A DNA stretch of 64,000 bases from Phycisphaerae bacterium. Lineage in GTDB: Bacteria > Planctomycetota > Phycisphaerae > UBA1845 > Fen-1342. Made by a program: the position numbers and the translations under genes. Position 1 is the first letter of the stretch. Each line of letters starts with the position of its first letter. Of this stretch, positions 17,856 to 27,156 are shown one piece after another. The stretch lies in assembly GCA_028277645.1 (NCBI GenBank), contig JANQFV010000037.1:186001-250000 (forward strand), in the 5' to 3' direction. The notes below the pieces were generated by a model. The model was not told the DNA's origin. It saw nothing but the letters and a program-made list of their open reading frames with translations, and did not search any database.

Positions 17856-19409
17856 CTACTGCCATTCGATTGTGCTGGGCGGCTTGCTCGACACGTCATA
17901 CGCGACGCGATTAATGCCCGGCACCTCGTTGATGATGCGATTGCTGATCGTCGCCAACACGTTGTAGTCGATGCGCACCCAGTCGGCAGTCATGAAGTCA
18001 CGCGACTCCACCAGACGCACGACGCACAGGTTCTGTCCCTCATATGAGCGACCGTCGCCCATCACGCCCACGCTCGCCACCGGTACGAGCACCGCGAACG
18101 CCTGCGCGATCTTGCGATACCAACCCGCTGCCGTAAGCTCTTCGAGCAGAATCTCATCCGCAGCCCGCAGCAACTCGAGCCGTTCCGCGGTAATCTCGCC
18201 CGCGATGCGCACCGCCAGCCCCGGTCCGGGGAACGGGTGGCGCCAGACCAGATTCTCGGGCAGCCCCAGCGCTTCACCAACCAGCCGCACCTCATCCTTG
18301 AACAGTTGCCGCAACGGCTCGACGAGTTCGAAGCCCAATTCCTCGGGCAAGCCACCGACGTTGTGATGCGACTTGATCACCGCCGCTTTACCGGCCGGAC
18401 CATGGCCCGACTCGATCACGTCGGGGTAGATCGTGCCTTGCGCAAGGTAGTGCGCGCCCTCGATCTGCTGCGCCTCCTGCTTGAACACGGCGATGAACTC
18501 GTGCCCGATGATCCGGCGTTTCTCTTGCGGATCGATTACGCCGGCAAGCTGATCAAGAAACCGCTGCTGCGCGTCTACCACACGAAGCTGCATCCCGAAG
18601 TGGTCATGGAACGTCACCTCGACCATCTCGTCTTCACGCCGCCGCAGCAGCCCGTTGTCCACGAAGATGCAGACCAACCGGTCGCCGATCGCACGATGGA
18701 CCAGCGCCGCAGTCACGCTGCTGTCGACGCCGCCCGATAGACCGCAAATTACGCGCTCCTGCTCGTTGACCTGCGTACGAATGTCCGTGACCGCCGCGTC
18801 GATGACGTTCTCCACACGCCATTCGCCGGCACAGCCGCATATACCGTAGACGAAGTTACGAATCATCTGCTCGCCGTTCGGCGTGTGCGTGACCTCGGGA
18901 TGAAACTGCACCCCCCACACCGGCAGCGACTTGTGCCGCACCGCCGCCACCGGGCACGCGTCGGTCGTAGCGAGGCTCTCAAAGCAGTCCGCCACCTCGG
19001 TGACCACGTCGCCATGACTCATCCACACCGAAATCTGCTCGGGTACGTGCGACAGAATCCCCAGCGGCCGATCGACGTGCAGACGAACACGGCCATACTC
19101 CCGCGAATGACCGGCAGAAACATCGCCGCCCAGAATCTGACAAGCGAGCTGCATGCCATAGCAAATGCCGAGAATCGGGACGCTGAGCTCGAGCACGCCC
19201 GGATCACACCGCGGCGCCCCCTCCTCATACACGCTCGCTGGCCCGCCGCTGAAGATGATCCCCTTCACGCCCATGTCGCGCAACCGTTGCGGCGAAACAT
19301 CCGGCGGTAGAAGCTCACTGTAAACGTGATTCTCACGCACACGGCGCGCGATGAGCTGTGAGTACTGGCTGCCGAAATCGAGGATCGCGATCGTTTCGCG
19401 TGGTGTCAT
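17856..19409 (-). CDS. guaA: GMP synthase (glutamine-hydrolysing)
   Basis: Converts XMP to GMP with ATP and glutamine. The N-terminal glutamine amidotransferase has [12 protein letters not shown] and GICYGMQL with the catalytic Cys near residue 84, then [11 protein letters not shown] with the His/Glu pair. The synthetase part carries the pyrophosphatase P-loop [17 protein letters not shown] near residue 225, [12 protein letters not shown], and the dimerisation end [19 protein letters not shown]. The ATG at 19409 gives 517 residues, the standard length. The same frame runs further upstream to 19493 without homology. A membrane-protein gene ends 31 bases before it. Confidence 0.97.
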   Translation of the reverse strand: MTPRETIAILDFGSQYSQLIARRVRENHVYSELLPPDVSPQRLRDMGVKGIIFSGGPASVYEEGAPRCDPGVLELSVPILGICYGMQLACQILGGDVSAGHSREYGRVRLHVDRPLGILSHVPEQISVWMSHGDVVTEVADCFESLATTDACPVAAVRHKSLPVWGVQFHPEVTHTPNGEQMIRNFVYGICGCAGEWRVENVIDAAVTDIRTQVNEQERVICGLSGGVDSSVTAALVHRAIGDRLVCIFVDNGLLRRREDEMVEVTFHDHFGMQLRVVDAQQRFLDQLAGVIDPQEKRRIIGHEFIAVFKQEAQQIEGAHYLAQGTIYPDVIESGHGPAGKAAVIKSHHNVGGLPEELGFELVEPLRQLFKDEVRLVGEALGLPENLVWRHPFPGPGLAVRIAGEITAERLELLRAADEILLEELTAAGWYRKIAQAFAVLVPVASVGVMGDGRSYEGQNLCVVRLVESRDFMTADWVRIDYNVLATISNRIINEVPGINRVAYDVSSKPPSTIEWQ

Positions 19410-19440
19410 GCGATCTCGATACCGCGCGGGCTGTGCCCGG

Positions 19441-21234
19441 TCAATCGTCGACAGAAATCCGCGGCGCCGGACCACCCTCGCCCGCCACGCCAACCCAGTC
19501 CGACGGCGCGAAACGCATCTGGCTGCCGAGGTCGACCTTGCTCTCCGGCGTCTCGTGCAGCGCCCGCAACGTTAGGATCAACGGAAGCAGCCACACCAGG
19601 TTTGTCACCCCACCGTCCGCACTGCCGAGCATCGCCACCGACGCAACCGCAAGTAGTCCCGCCACCATGTGCCGTGGCCGCACGCGCCCGCCAAAGAAGA
19701 TCGCCACCGCGGCCAGAATCGCGACAAGCGCCGCGCCGCCCTTCACGCACCGGCGTACGAGCAGCCACCGTCCGGTGAGCACTTCCTGCCCCGACCAGTA
19801 CTCCCACGCCGACGTCACGGGCGCCGTTCGCTCGTACGCTGGGAACCACGTCGCTTCCAGCACCGTGCGCAAGCCGACGAATGCCCGTAGCATCTCAGGC
19901 TTCGCTGCGACTGCCCGTCGGTAAGACTCGTTGAGCGGTGCGATCGCCTCACCCTCCGCCGTGACCGTTCGGTAGAGCACGCCCGGCTGCGCCACACCGT
20001 TGGGCCAATCGATCGTAAGGTCTTGCTCGTTACCCATCGTGATCGAGTCAGTGCTGAGCAATGTGCGCCACAGCACGGCCGACATCGCCTGCGGAACGTC
20101 GGCAGACTCTTCCGCGCTGTTCTGATCGAAGATAATCCGATTATCGGACGACTCGGCTACGTATTGCGCCCTTTCGCCGGCGACCGCCAGCGCCCCGTCC
20201 GCGCGCGGCATCGTCGGCGCCACCAACATCACCAGGCCGATGCCCACCGCCGCCGCTCCACCCAGCAATCCCAGCGATGCGCCCAGCGACTGCCAGCCCT
20301 TACGCCCGAAGTAGGCGAGCAGCACCGGCAGCCCCAGCCATGCCCACGGCCATGCCAGCCCCGCGAACACCAGCCCAAGTGTCGAGAGAATGCCACCCAC
20401 ACGCGGAATCAGCGCGAATGCAATCGTCCACGTCAGCAGCATCGTCGGCAGCATGATCTCCGGGCGTGAGAGGCCATCGAATGCGCCGGGGAACACGCAG
20501 AAGATCGCCATCATCGTCGGGCCAACCGCTGGCGAGTCGAGCAAGCGCCCGATCAGGTACAGACCCACTAGCACACCGATGAACAGCAGCGCGTTGACCA
20601 GGCGCGCGATCGTCAGATCACTCGCTTGAAGCCAGTCTTCCGAAAGCCACCGCTCGCGATTCTGCCAGGTCATCACCAGCGTGCCACCGTCGGCCGGCTC
20701 GTACGTCGGCGGTGCGATGCCCTCCGCGCCCGCATACAACAGGTACAGCAGCGGCGATTGCGCGTCGTAGCCAATCGCATCACCATACGGCAGTTTGCCC
20801 GTATCCAGCGTACACAGCCCGCCGACGATACCGTCGCGCGCGCCCGACGAAACCGGCGCGGTGGAAACCTGATACACGCCGATGGACAGCCCGGCCAGCA
20901 ACAGCACGATCATCGCGCCGCGTGACACGTTGCGGTCGTACTTCGGCATGCCACCTGTAACGAGCAGCCCCAGACCTCGCGCCGCCCAGTAACCAACTGT
21001 GATGGTCAGCCCCAGGTACGACCACCACTGCCACGTGTGCACGCTGTCGGCCATCTGCGTGTTCGCGCGCAGCACGATCAGCAGCGTCATGAACACCAAC
21101 ACGAGCGCGTCGAGGTTTCGCAGCGACAGCAGCGGCTTGAGCCGCAGCGTCAGCGCGAGGATCACGATGGTCGCGAACCACGCCAGCGTGGGCAGACTAA
21201 GGTCAGGCCAGAATGTGTTCGGCAGCAATTCCAT
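19441..21234 (-). CDS. Polytopic membrane protein, possibly GT-C/GT87-like
   Basis: 597 residues with about twelve hydrophobic segments. The loop after the fourth helix, [20 protein letters not shown] then [20 protein letters not shown], resembles the extracytoplasmic loop of DUF2029/GT87-type transferases (start of a loop with Asp, then PYGD and a helix), but this is a loose match. GTGAGCG lies just before the ATG at 21234. It is followed 31 bases later by guaA on the same strand. The 232 bases upstream (21235-21466), shared with the divergent M42 gene, must contain both promoters, though no convincing hexamers were found. Confidence 0.7.
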   Translation of the reverse strand: MELLPNTFWPDLSLPTLAWFATIVILALTLRLKPLLSLRNLDALVLVFMTLLIVLRANTQMADSVHTWQWWSYLGLTITVGYWAARGLGLLVTGGMPKYDRNVSRGAMIVLLLAGLSIGVYQVSTAPVSSGARDGIVGGLCTLDTGKLPYGDAIGYDAQSPLLYLLYAGAEGIAPPTYEPADGGTLVMTWQNRERWLSEDWLQASDLTIARLVNALLFIGVLVGLYLIGRLLDSPAVGPTMMAIFCVFPGAFDGLSRPEIMLPTMLLTWTIAFALIPRVGGILSTLGLVFAGLAWPWAWLGLPVLLAYFGRKGWQSLGASLGLLGGAAAVGIGLVMLVAPTMPRADGALAVAGERAQYVAESSDNRIIFDQNSAEESADVPQAMSAVLWRTLLSTDSITMGNEQDLTIDWPNGVAQPGVLYRTVTAEGEAIAPLNESYRRAVAAKPEMLRAFVGLRTVLEATWFPAYERTAPVTSAWEYWSGQEVLTGRWLLVRRCVKGGAALVAILAAVAIFFGGRVRPRHMVAGLLAVASVAMLGSADGGVTNLVWLLPLILTLRALHETPESKVDLGSQMRFAPSDWVGVAGEGGPAPRISVDD

Positions 21235-21466
21235 CGCTCACCCGCATTTCGATGTACTTCTCACCGCACCCGGTCACGACACCGGCAGCATCATACCACG
21301 CGGATTCGCGGCGTCACGCACCGGCGCACCGCCCCCGCGTGTGCATACCGGCTGCCGCCGTCACGGTTGCAGTCCGCGTGTGATTCCGGACGGCAGCGCG
21401 TACACTATGCACTAGAGGTGAATTCGGTCGGAAACCACGAACATTTCCCGCAAGCCGAGATCAGCA

Positions 21467-22618
21467 ATGCACCATGATGAAAACTTCGGATCGTTCGAGT
21501 TCCTGCGGCGACTGACGGAGACGCCGGGCGTGCCTGGCCGCGAGGAGCGCATTCGGGACTACCTGCTGGAGTGCACGGAGTCGTTCTGGGACGATACGTC
21601 GATCGATCCGCTCGGCAATCTGATCTGCCTCAAACGCGCGACCCGCGGCAAGTCCACGCCGCAACGCGTCATGCTCGCCTGCCACATGGACGAGATCGGG
21701 TTCTACGTGCGGCACATCGACGACAGCGGATTCGTGCGGCTGCACAACGTCGGCGGGTTCGATACGCGCAATCTGTTTGCCCGCCGCGTGATCGTCCACG
21801 GCAAACGCGATCTCATCGGCATCCTCAACGCGACCGGCAAGCCGGTACACATCGCCTCTGAGGAAGACAAGAAAAAGATCCCCCAGGTAAGCGATCTGTT
21901 CGTCGACCTGTGCCTGCCCAAAGGCGACGTGCTGAAACAAGTGGAGGTCGGTGACCCCGTCACACTCGCCCAGACCACGCAGCTCATCGGTAACGCCATT
22001 TGCGGCAAGGCCATGGACAATCGCATCGCACTGTGGGCAGGCATCAACGCCATCCGCAAGGCCTACGGCTGCGGCTACCTCGATCCCGACGCGCCGTCCG
22101 ACGACGGCGTGAGCCGTACCCGCACCAAGAAGAAGAGCGCCGGTACGCGCAGCAGGAAGAGCGCGATCGGTTCGTCCTACGACATCTACTTCGTCGCCTG
22201 CGTCCAGGAGGAAGTCGGCCTGCGCGGCTCGTCGACCGCCGCGTTCGCCGTCGAGCCCGACATCGGCATCGCCATCGACACCACGATCTGCTGCGACACA
22301 CCCGGCGTCGGCAAGGACGACGCCATCACCGAGTTCGGCCGGGGCGTCGCGATCAAGATCATGGACAGCGCCAGCATCAGCCACCGCGGCCTCGTCGACG
22401 AGTTCCTCAAACTCGCAAAAAAGAACCGAATCCCGCACCAACGCGAAATCCTCCCCCGCGGCGGAACCGACGCCGGCTCCGTGCAGCGCTCCCGCGGCGG
22501 TACTCGGACCGTCACGCTGAGCGTGCCGACGCGCTATATTCACACCGTGACAGAGGCCATCCACCGCAAGGACGCGACGGCGGCAGTAGACCTGCTGGCA
22601 GCCTGGTTGCGTGGATAG
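21467..22618 (+). CDS. M42-family metallo-aminopeptidase
   Basis: Cytosolic dinuclear-metal peptidase (glutamyl/leucyl aminopeptidase, cellulase M family), 383 residues. Ligands seen in order: His in LACHMDEIGF (residue ~73), Asp in CGKAMDNRIAL, catalytic Glu pair in VQEEVGLRGSS, Asp in GIAIDTT, and His in PTRYIHTVTEAI. RGGTDAGSVQ is also typical. Residues ~208-234 form a Lys/Arg/Ser-rich insert (TRTKKKSAGTRSRKSAIGSS) not present in most members, located just before the EEVG strand. The long open frame on the opposite strand is a GC-codon shadow. M42 proteins usually assemble into dodecamers; that is family knowledge. Confidence 0.93.
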   Translation: MHHDENFGSFEFLRRLTETPGVPGREERIRDYLLECTESFWDDTSIDPLGNLICLKRATRGKSTPQRVMLACHMDEIGFYVRHIDDSGFVRLHNVGGFDTRNLFARRVIVHGKRDLIGILNATGKPVHIASEEDKKKIPQVSDLFVDLCLPKGDVLKQVEVGDPVTLAQTTQLIGNAICGKAMDNRIALWAGINAIRKAYGCGYLDPDAPSDDGVSRTRTKKKSAGTRSRKSAIGSSYDIYFVACVQEEVGLRGSSTAAFAVEPDIGIAIDTTICCDTPGVGKDDAITEFGRGVAIKIMDSASISHRGLVDEFLKLAKKNRIPHQREILPRGGTDAGSVQRSRGGTRTVTLSVPTRYIHTVTEAIHRKDATAAVDLLAAWLRG

Positions 22619-22804
22619 CCGGCGCAACCACTACGCCCGCGCGGCCACGAGCTTATGGGCCGCACTTGCGCGGGATCGATAATGCCTGATGCGCACCAGT
22701 TTGGTGCCTAAAATCCACAGCTCGCCACACCTCGCATTTTGTTCCCTCCGCGCTGCTGCGTACGATCTCATGCCACGCCAAACAATCTGGCCGGCCCCAC
22801 GAGG

Positions 22805-23044
22805 ATGGGAGAGATGAACATGCAGCAGATCGTTGCACACACCCTCCGGTTCGCACGCGAAGAGGGCGGCCCGACCGCCGCCGAGTACGCGATCCTCTTA
22901 GCGCTGATCGTGGTCGCCTCCATCGCAGCGATCAACCTCTTCGGCATCAGCCTCTCGAATCTGTTCCGGACACTCGCCGGAATTCTGAATGACATCGAAG
23001 CCGACACAGCGGCGTCAGCAGCTCGGCCAGCAACGGCCCGCTAA
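22805..23044 (+). CDS. Flp/Fap-type pilin 1
   Basis: Short type IVb pilin of the Tad system. It has a charged leader, then the processing site EGGPTAAEYAILLALIVVAS with the Glu-Tyr pair after the cleaved Gly, one hydrophobic helix and a short tail (~79 residues). Starts at 22805, 22814 or 22820 are possible; I use 22805 because it aligns codon for codon with the second pilin gene. The two genes share the leader CCCCACNAGGATGGGAG and have exactly eight codons between GGATG and GTTGCA, so they arose by tandem duplication. A prepilin peptidase gene lies 5.5 kb downstream; no Tad ATPase is in the window. Confidence 0.82.
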   Translation: MGEMNMQQIVAHTLRFAREEGGPTAAEYAILLALIVVASIAAINLFGISLSNLFRTLAGILNDIEADTAASAARPATAR

Positions 23045-23074
23045 CCACCCGGCAGCGCAGCAATCCCCACCAGG

Positions 23075-23314
23075 ATGGGAGTAAGATCGCTGCGGAAGAC
23101 GGTTGCACGAATGAAGAGTTTCATCCGCGACGAGGACGGGCCCACGACCGCCGAGTACGCGGTCATGTTGGCGCTGATGGTAATTGTCGTAGTCGGCGCC
23201 CTCAGCACATTCACCGGCAGCATCGGCGGTCTATTTCAGTCCGTCGCCGACGCGACATCGGACACCGGCGGCGTCGATCCGGAGCGGGCACGCGGCTCCG
23301 CCAACGTTCGCTGA
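23075..23314 (+). CDS. Flp/Fap-type pilin 2
   Basis: Second type IVb pilin, 79 residues, 30 bases after the first. MKSFIRDEDGPTTAEYAVML gives the leader and the Gly/Glu-Tyr processing site; a single hydrophobic helix (LALMVIVVVGALSTFTGSI) and a short polar tail follow. The start may be 23075 or the internal ATG at 23111 (MKSFIRD), the latter having the more usual leader length. The GPTTAEYAVMLAL form is the one I associate with Planctomycetota. Two different pilins in tandem may give major and minor subunits of one fibre. Confidence 0.85.
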   Translation: MGVRSLRKTVARMKSFIRDEDGPTTAEYAVMLALMVIVVVGALSTFTGSIGGLFQSVADATSDTGGVDPERARGSANVR

Positions 23315-23338
23315 TTCTGTGGCATTCGCCCCCGTCCA

Positions 23339-24967
23339 TCACGGCTGCACTGCTGCGTGCGGCGCACCACCCACCCAGACAATCATTGGCTCACCTTTCA
23401 CGTAATTCATTCCCTCCAATTCCCGCCACTCGCGCGTAGCGAGTTCCACCAGCCCCGTTTCCACCAGCGCCGGCTCCGCAATCACAAACGCAGTCCCGCG
23501 TGACGCACTGCCAACCGCACGTTCTAGTTCCTCCGGTTTCACCACCCGCGCATCCGCGTCGAAGTAGAAGAACATCGTCGGCTCGGTATATCCGTGTACG
23601 AACACGGCACCGCCCGGCGGTGAGACCTCGTTCGCCGCATCGGCAATACGACGGCTGAGCCGATATGGCTCGAATCCGCCCAGAAACCCCTCGAAGAACA
23701 CGATGTAGAAAATGCCCGCAACCACCACGGCCTGAGACCACGCCCGGACCAATTGCTCCCGCGCGACACTCCAGCCTGCAATGGCAAAACCGATCAGTAA
23801 AGTAAGCCCGCAAGCCAGCGCCCCCCACTGCCACGCGTAGCTGCCAAACGCATACGCCAGGTGTACGAACCCCAACCCGAGCAGCAGGTTGCAGCCAACC
23901 CAGATGCCGAGCACTGTCCACTGCGGCCGCGCAATAGCACGCCCCAACCCGACGCCCCACATCCGCCCCACTATGATCGCCAGCGGAACATAACACGGCA
24001 GAATGTAGTGCGCGAGCTTGCTCGGCAGCAGCTCCAGAAACAGCCACGGTGCAAAGCACCAGATCAGCATGAGCCACGCGGCCGGATCGGTCTTCCGTCC
24101 GCGCCAGAGTTCGAAGACCGCCCCCGGAACCAGCGGCGTCCAAGGCAGGCAACCAGCCAGGCTTAGTATCAGATAGAACCCCGGCGGACCGCCATGCCCG
24201 TGCGGCGCGCTCGTCAGCCGCGACAGAATCTCGTAGCCAATGAACTGATCGACGAGCGTCTCGCCTGCGTAGAGCCCTACGTACACATACCACCAACCCG
24301 AAACGACCACCGCCAGCGGCAACGTACACCACAACGCCACACTCCGTAGCCACGCCCGTGACGGCGTCGAAACAAACAGCCCCAACGCAAACGCTCCTAC
24401 AAACACAAACACCGCCGGCCCCTTGGCCAGCACACCCAGACCCACCAGACACCAGAACAGCGCACACCGCGTCCAATTCGCGCGGACACGCGCCACGTCC
24501 CACAACACACACATCGCCGCCAGACAACACGCCAGCAGCAGCGCATCCGTCAGCACCATCCGCCCGACGATCGCCGGCAGCGCCAGCGTTACATACGTGA
24601 TTGCCGCGTACATCGCCGTCCGACGATTGAAAATACGAACGGCCAGCGTCGCCAGAAGCTGCACCGTGACAACGGTCGCCAACACCGAGATCAGCCGCGC
24701 CGCCCCCGCCGACTTGCCGAGCAGCGTGAACGAGGTTGAGACACACCAGTACAACAACGGCGGCTTCGCAAGCCACGGCTCGCCCAGATAGCGCGGTACG
24801 AGCCAGTCGCCGCTATCGACCATCTCCCGGCTGACCTGGGCGTACCACCCCTCGTCCCGGTCGGTCAGACTGAGCGTGAACACGCCCGGCAGAAAAACGA
24901 CGAGCGTGATCGCCAGCAGCTTGAGCCGGTCCGTGCCCCGTAGCCTGTTGTGAAGAGGATTAATCAC
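23339..24967 (-). CDS. ArnT/PMT-like membrane glycosyltransferase (GT39/GT83 type)
   Basis: 542 residues with about twelve membrane helices. The first extracytoplasmic loop, LTDRDEGWYAQVSREMVDSG then DWLVPRYLGEPWLAKPPLLYW, is the signature of ArnT-like 4-amino-arabinose/mannosyl transferases that use undecaprenyl- or polyprenyl-phosphate sugars; the Asp-Glu of DRDEG is the probable catalytic acid region. Start is GTG at 24967 with weak Shine-Dalgarno. It is convergent with the pilin genes (gap 24 bases). The acceptor could be lipid A, a glycan or proteins such as the adjacent pilins; nothing in the sequence decides. Confidence 0.85.
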   Translation of the reverse strand: MINPLHNRLRGTDRLKLLAITLVVFLPGVFTLSLTDRDEGWYAQVSREMVDSGDWLVPRYLGEPWLAKPPLLYWCVSTSFTLLGKSAGAARLISVLATVVTVQLLATLAVRIFNRRTAMYAAITYVTLALPAIVGRMVLTDALLLACCLAAMCVLWDVARVRANWTRCALFWCLVGLGVLAKGPAVFVFVGAFALGLFVSTPSRAWLRSVALWCTLPLAVVVSGWWYVYVGLYAGETLVDQFIGYEILSRLTSAPHGHGGPPGFYLILSLAGCLPWTPLVPGAVFELWRGRKTDPAAWLMLIWCFAPWLFLELLPSKLAHYILPCYVPLAIIVGRMWGVGLGRAIARPQWTVLGIWVGCNLLLGLGFVHLAYAFGSYAWQWGALACGLTLLIGFAIAGWSVAREQLVRAWSQAVVVAGIFYIVFFEGFLGGFEPYRLSRRIADAANEVSPPGGAVFVHGYTEPTMFFYFDADARVVKPEELERAVGSASRGTAFVIAEPALVETGLVELATREWRELEGMNYVKGEPMIVWVGGAPHAAVQP

Positions 24968-25010
24968 AGCCTGAAACTCGATCCATCAATACTCGGGCGT
25001 CATCCGCCCC

Positions 25011-25104
25011 CGTCATTCCGACAAGCGTAGCGCGGAGGAATCTACTCGCGGATCTACGAGATCGCCCGTACGCAGGTAGATTCCTCACTGCGTTCGGAAT
25101 GACG
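25011..25104. repeat. 94-bp palindromic repeat, copy 1
   Basis: Begins CGTCATTCCGACAAGCG and ends CGTTCGGAATGACG; the two ~33-base arms, with GAGGAATCTAC and GTAGATTCCTC in the middle of each, are imperfect inverted copies. A second copy of exactly the same length lies at 47300-47393. The core GTCATTCCGA...GAGGAATCT is a dispersed palindrome I know from many bacterial genomes. It sits in the 378-base gap (24968-25345) between two divergent genes; the rest of that gap is leader sequence. Confidence 0.85.
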
Positions 25105-25270
25105 CCGGGTACGCACTCGCCGCAGTGTAATCATCCCCAGCCATAACAGCGATCCGCGTTTACTCTGAGCAACGCACGGGACATACGGGCAGCTTGACTC
25201 GCTTTGCACAATACCCTTGCAGGGCAGGAGCATCCTGCGAAGGAGTGTAGAGGCTCCTGATAACAGAACG

Positions 25271-25317
25271 GTGTGGAGGCGGCGTGCAGCCGGTGCGCGG
25301 GCGCTGTGCATCCACAC
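25271..25317 (+). other. Possible 5' leader hairpin of the DUF4097-like gene
   Basis: GTGTGGA at 25271 can pair with TCCACAC at 25311, closing a GC-rich 33-base loop about 30 bases before the start codon. It could stabilise the leader, but a 7-base stem may arise by chance. No riboswitch class was recognised. Confidence 0.2.
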
Positions 25318-25345
25318 GGCGGGTGATTCACTTAAGGAGGCTTGC

Positions 25346-26263
25346 ATGACAAGAGCCCGGGTGCTGGGGGTATGTCTGGCCGCAGCGAGTGTAGCATCGA
25401 TGGGGGGCTGCAACATCTTCCCACCAGGCTGGTCCTTCCGCGCAGAAGACACGCTCGCGGAGCTGACCGCCGCGTTCGACAACGTCACCGGACTGAATGT
25501 CGCTTGGCGCAGCGGCACGATCGCCGTGACGTTCGACCCGAACGAAACGCTAGTGCGCGTTACCGGAACCACGTGGGTCCACGCCGCCACACAGGCGGCG
25601 GCGGACGCGGGCCTGAACGACATCGTCATCACGCTCGACGCCGACCCCAACGACGCGAACGCCCTGCTCCTGCGATTCGACGCCCCGACGGGAACCGCGC
25701 CAGTCTATGGCGCTGACGTCGCGGTCACCGTCCCTGGCGGACTCGCGTTGGCAATCGAGTCGGCGACCGGCGCGATCACGGTCAGCGGCAACGAAGGCAC
25801 GACCCAGGTCGACCTCGCAACCGGCGACGTAACCGTCAATGACAACACCGGCGACGTGTCCGTCGAAGTCGCGACCGGCAACGTCGAACTTCAGGGCGTG
25901 GTTGGCGCAATCACCGTCGGCGCCGCCACCGGCGACGTCACTGCCCGCAGCAGCGCAGGCGACGTGAAGGTCTCCGTCGCGACGGGCGACATCGATATCC
26001 AGGCCCAGCCCGCAGAAAACGGCACAGTCGACGTCACCGCGATCACCGGCAACGCGGCGATCCAGGTGCCCGCAACCTTCGCAGCCGCACTCGAACTGAT
26101 CGCGGGCGCCGCGGGCACTGTTAGCGCCGCACTCGATGACTTCACCGTGACCGATCTGAACGCGACGTCACGCACGGTCACCGCCACGCTCAACGGCGGC
26201 GGCGGAACCGTCTCAGCGTCTACCATCGTCGGAACACTCGAATTCGACAGCCTTGGTGAGTGA
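25346..26263 (+). CDS. DUF4097-like beta-repeat lipoprotein
   Basis: 305 residues. Start ATG 25346 follows AAGGAGG by six bases, an excellent signal. The N-terminus MTRARVLGVCLAAASVASMG is a lipoprotein signal with GGC lipobox (Cys at residue 22). From residue ~140 the protein is a ladder of short beta-strand repeats with G-D-V spacing (GAITVSGNEGTTQVDLATGD, VELQGVVGAITVGAATGDVT), as in the DUF4097/putative-adhesin beta-solenoid. Function is unknown; surface location is likely. The gene is followed by a strong hairpin at 26283-26325. Confidence 0.82.
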   Translation: MTRARVLGVCLAAASVASMGGCNIFPPGWSFRAEDTLAELTAAFDNVTGLNVAWRSGTIAVTFDPNETLVRVTGTTWVHAATQAAADAGLNDIVITLDADPNDANALLLRFDAPTGTAPVYGADVAVTVPGGLALAIESATGAITVSGNEGTTQVDLATGDVTVNDNTGDVSVEVATGNVELQGVVGAITVGAATGDVTARSSAGDVKVSVATGDIDIQAQPAENGTVDVTAITGNAAIQVPATFAAALELIAGAAGTVSAALDDFTVTDLNATSRTVTATLNGGGGTVSASTIVGTLEFDSLGE

Positions 26264-26282
26264 TACGTGCGGCTTCACTCGT

Positions 26283-26325
26283 GGTGCGCGGGCCGGTGAC
26301 ATCGCAGCCCCAGTGCCCGCGCACC
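26283..26325. terminator. Hairpin between convergent genes
   Basis: Perfect 11-base arms GGTGCGCGGGC (26283-26293) and GCCCGCGCACC (26315-26325) with a 21-base loop, between the ends of the DUF4097-like gene (plus) and the QueD-like gene (minus). Probably a bidirectional terminator; no T-tract. Confidence 0.6.
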
Positions 26326-26338
26326 GCTCCTGCTCTCC

Positions 26339-26725
26339 CTAGTCCGGCTGCGTCGCACCGCCCGGGTAATACCGAGCGTAGCAGCCGGGCTCCTCTTCCA
26401 CTTCCACGCAGTACAACACCGCCGGCGGCATGATGCGCGGGCGAAGCGCCAGTGCGATGTACTCCGCCACACGCTCTGCGGACGGCATACACTCGGCCAA
26501 CGCCGACAGTTCATTCAACGACTTCCCGGCCAGGCTGTTAAGAATCTCATCCAGCCCAGCCCGTAACAGCACGAAGTCAATCACGACGTCATTCGCATCC
26601 AACTCGCCGGCCCGACAAACCACGCGCACCTGCCAGTCATGCTCGTGCAACGGCTCAAGCACACCACCCGTGTCCCGAATCTGATGACCGGCCACAAAAT
26701 GTCCCGAGACTATCGCTTCAAACAC
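26339..26725 (-). CDS. 6-carboxytetrahydropterin synthase / 6-pyruvoyl-tetrahydropterin synthase family
   Basis: 128 residues, the normal size of QueD-type enzymes. VFEAIVSGHFVAGHQIRD and EPLHEHDWQVRVVCRAGEL hold the three zinc-binding His residues (one in GHQ, two in HEH); VIDFVLLRAGLDEILNSLAG is the usual helix, and SAERVAEYIALAL carries the Glu-containing motif. The Cys of the QueD active site (typically between the His motifs) is not evident at the usual place, so the exact reaction (queuosine precursor versus pterin) is open. Start is GTG at 26725 with AGGAG eight bases upstream. No other queuosine gene is nearby. Confidence 0.85.
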   Translation of the reverse strand: MFEAIVSGHFVAGHQIRDTGGVLEPLHEHDWQVRVVCRAGELDANDVVIDFVLLRAGLDEILNSLAGKSLNELSALAECMPSAERVAEYIALALRPRIMPPAVLYCVEVEEEPGCYARYYPGGATQPD

Positions 26726-26875
26726 AGGCGAGACTCCTGGTAGAGAAGGGCTCGGAAGGCAATCTAGCCTGCGCGGCGGAGATCGGAAAGCGTCAGCCCA
26801 AAACGCCGGTTCGCCGAATGAACCGCAGTCCCGTCCAATCCACCTCGACCAACAACGCCCGTGGAACCGATAGCT

Positions 26876-27118
26876 ATGAACATGACCGATCAAGCCCCAA
26901 TCCCGACTCACCGCCCCCGACTCGCGACGGCGCTGCCCCTCGTCGCCGCCCTCCTCCTCACAACTCCCGGCTGCGCCACGCGCAACGATCCGCACTACAA
27001 CCGCTACGCCCCCCACAACGGCCGACCGACCGTTCTGGACCGCGGCGAGCACTGCCTGGACTACGCTGCCGACCGGGTCGACGATCTGGAAGAGCGGTTC
27101 GACAATCTGGTCGACTAG
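26876..27118 (+). CDS. Small lipoprotein, function unknown
   Basis: 80 residues from ATG 26876. RLATALPLVAALLLTTPGCA is a lipoprotein signal; the mature part is only ~50 residues (NDPHYNRYAPHNGRPTVLDR, then a helical acidic end DDLEERFDNLVD). GTG at 26861 is an alternative start. It precedes the metallophosphoesterase gene by 38 bases. No known domain. Confidence 0.6.
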   Translation: MNMTDQAPIPTHRPRLATALPLVAALLLTTPGCATRNDPHYNRYAPHNGRPTVLDRGEHCLDYAADRVDDLEERFDNLVD

Positions 27119-27156
27119 GGACTTGAAGTCGGCCACCCCGCCGATCATCATTGGGT

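Noticed and set aside
21461..22627. Open frame of 388 codons on the minus strand
   Set aside because: Exactly antisense to the M42 peptidase, which has full family motifs.
25054..25650. Minus-strand frame of 198 codons
   Set aside because: Starts within the DUF4097-like gene and ends in the palindrome; its C-terminal SERSEEST is the usual repeat translation.
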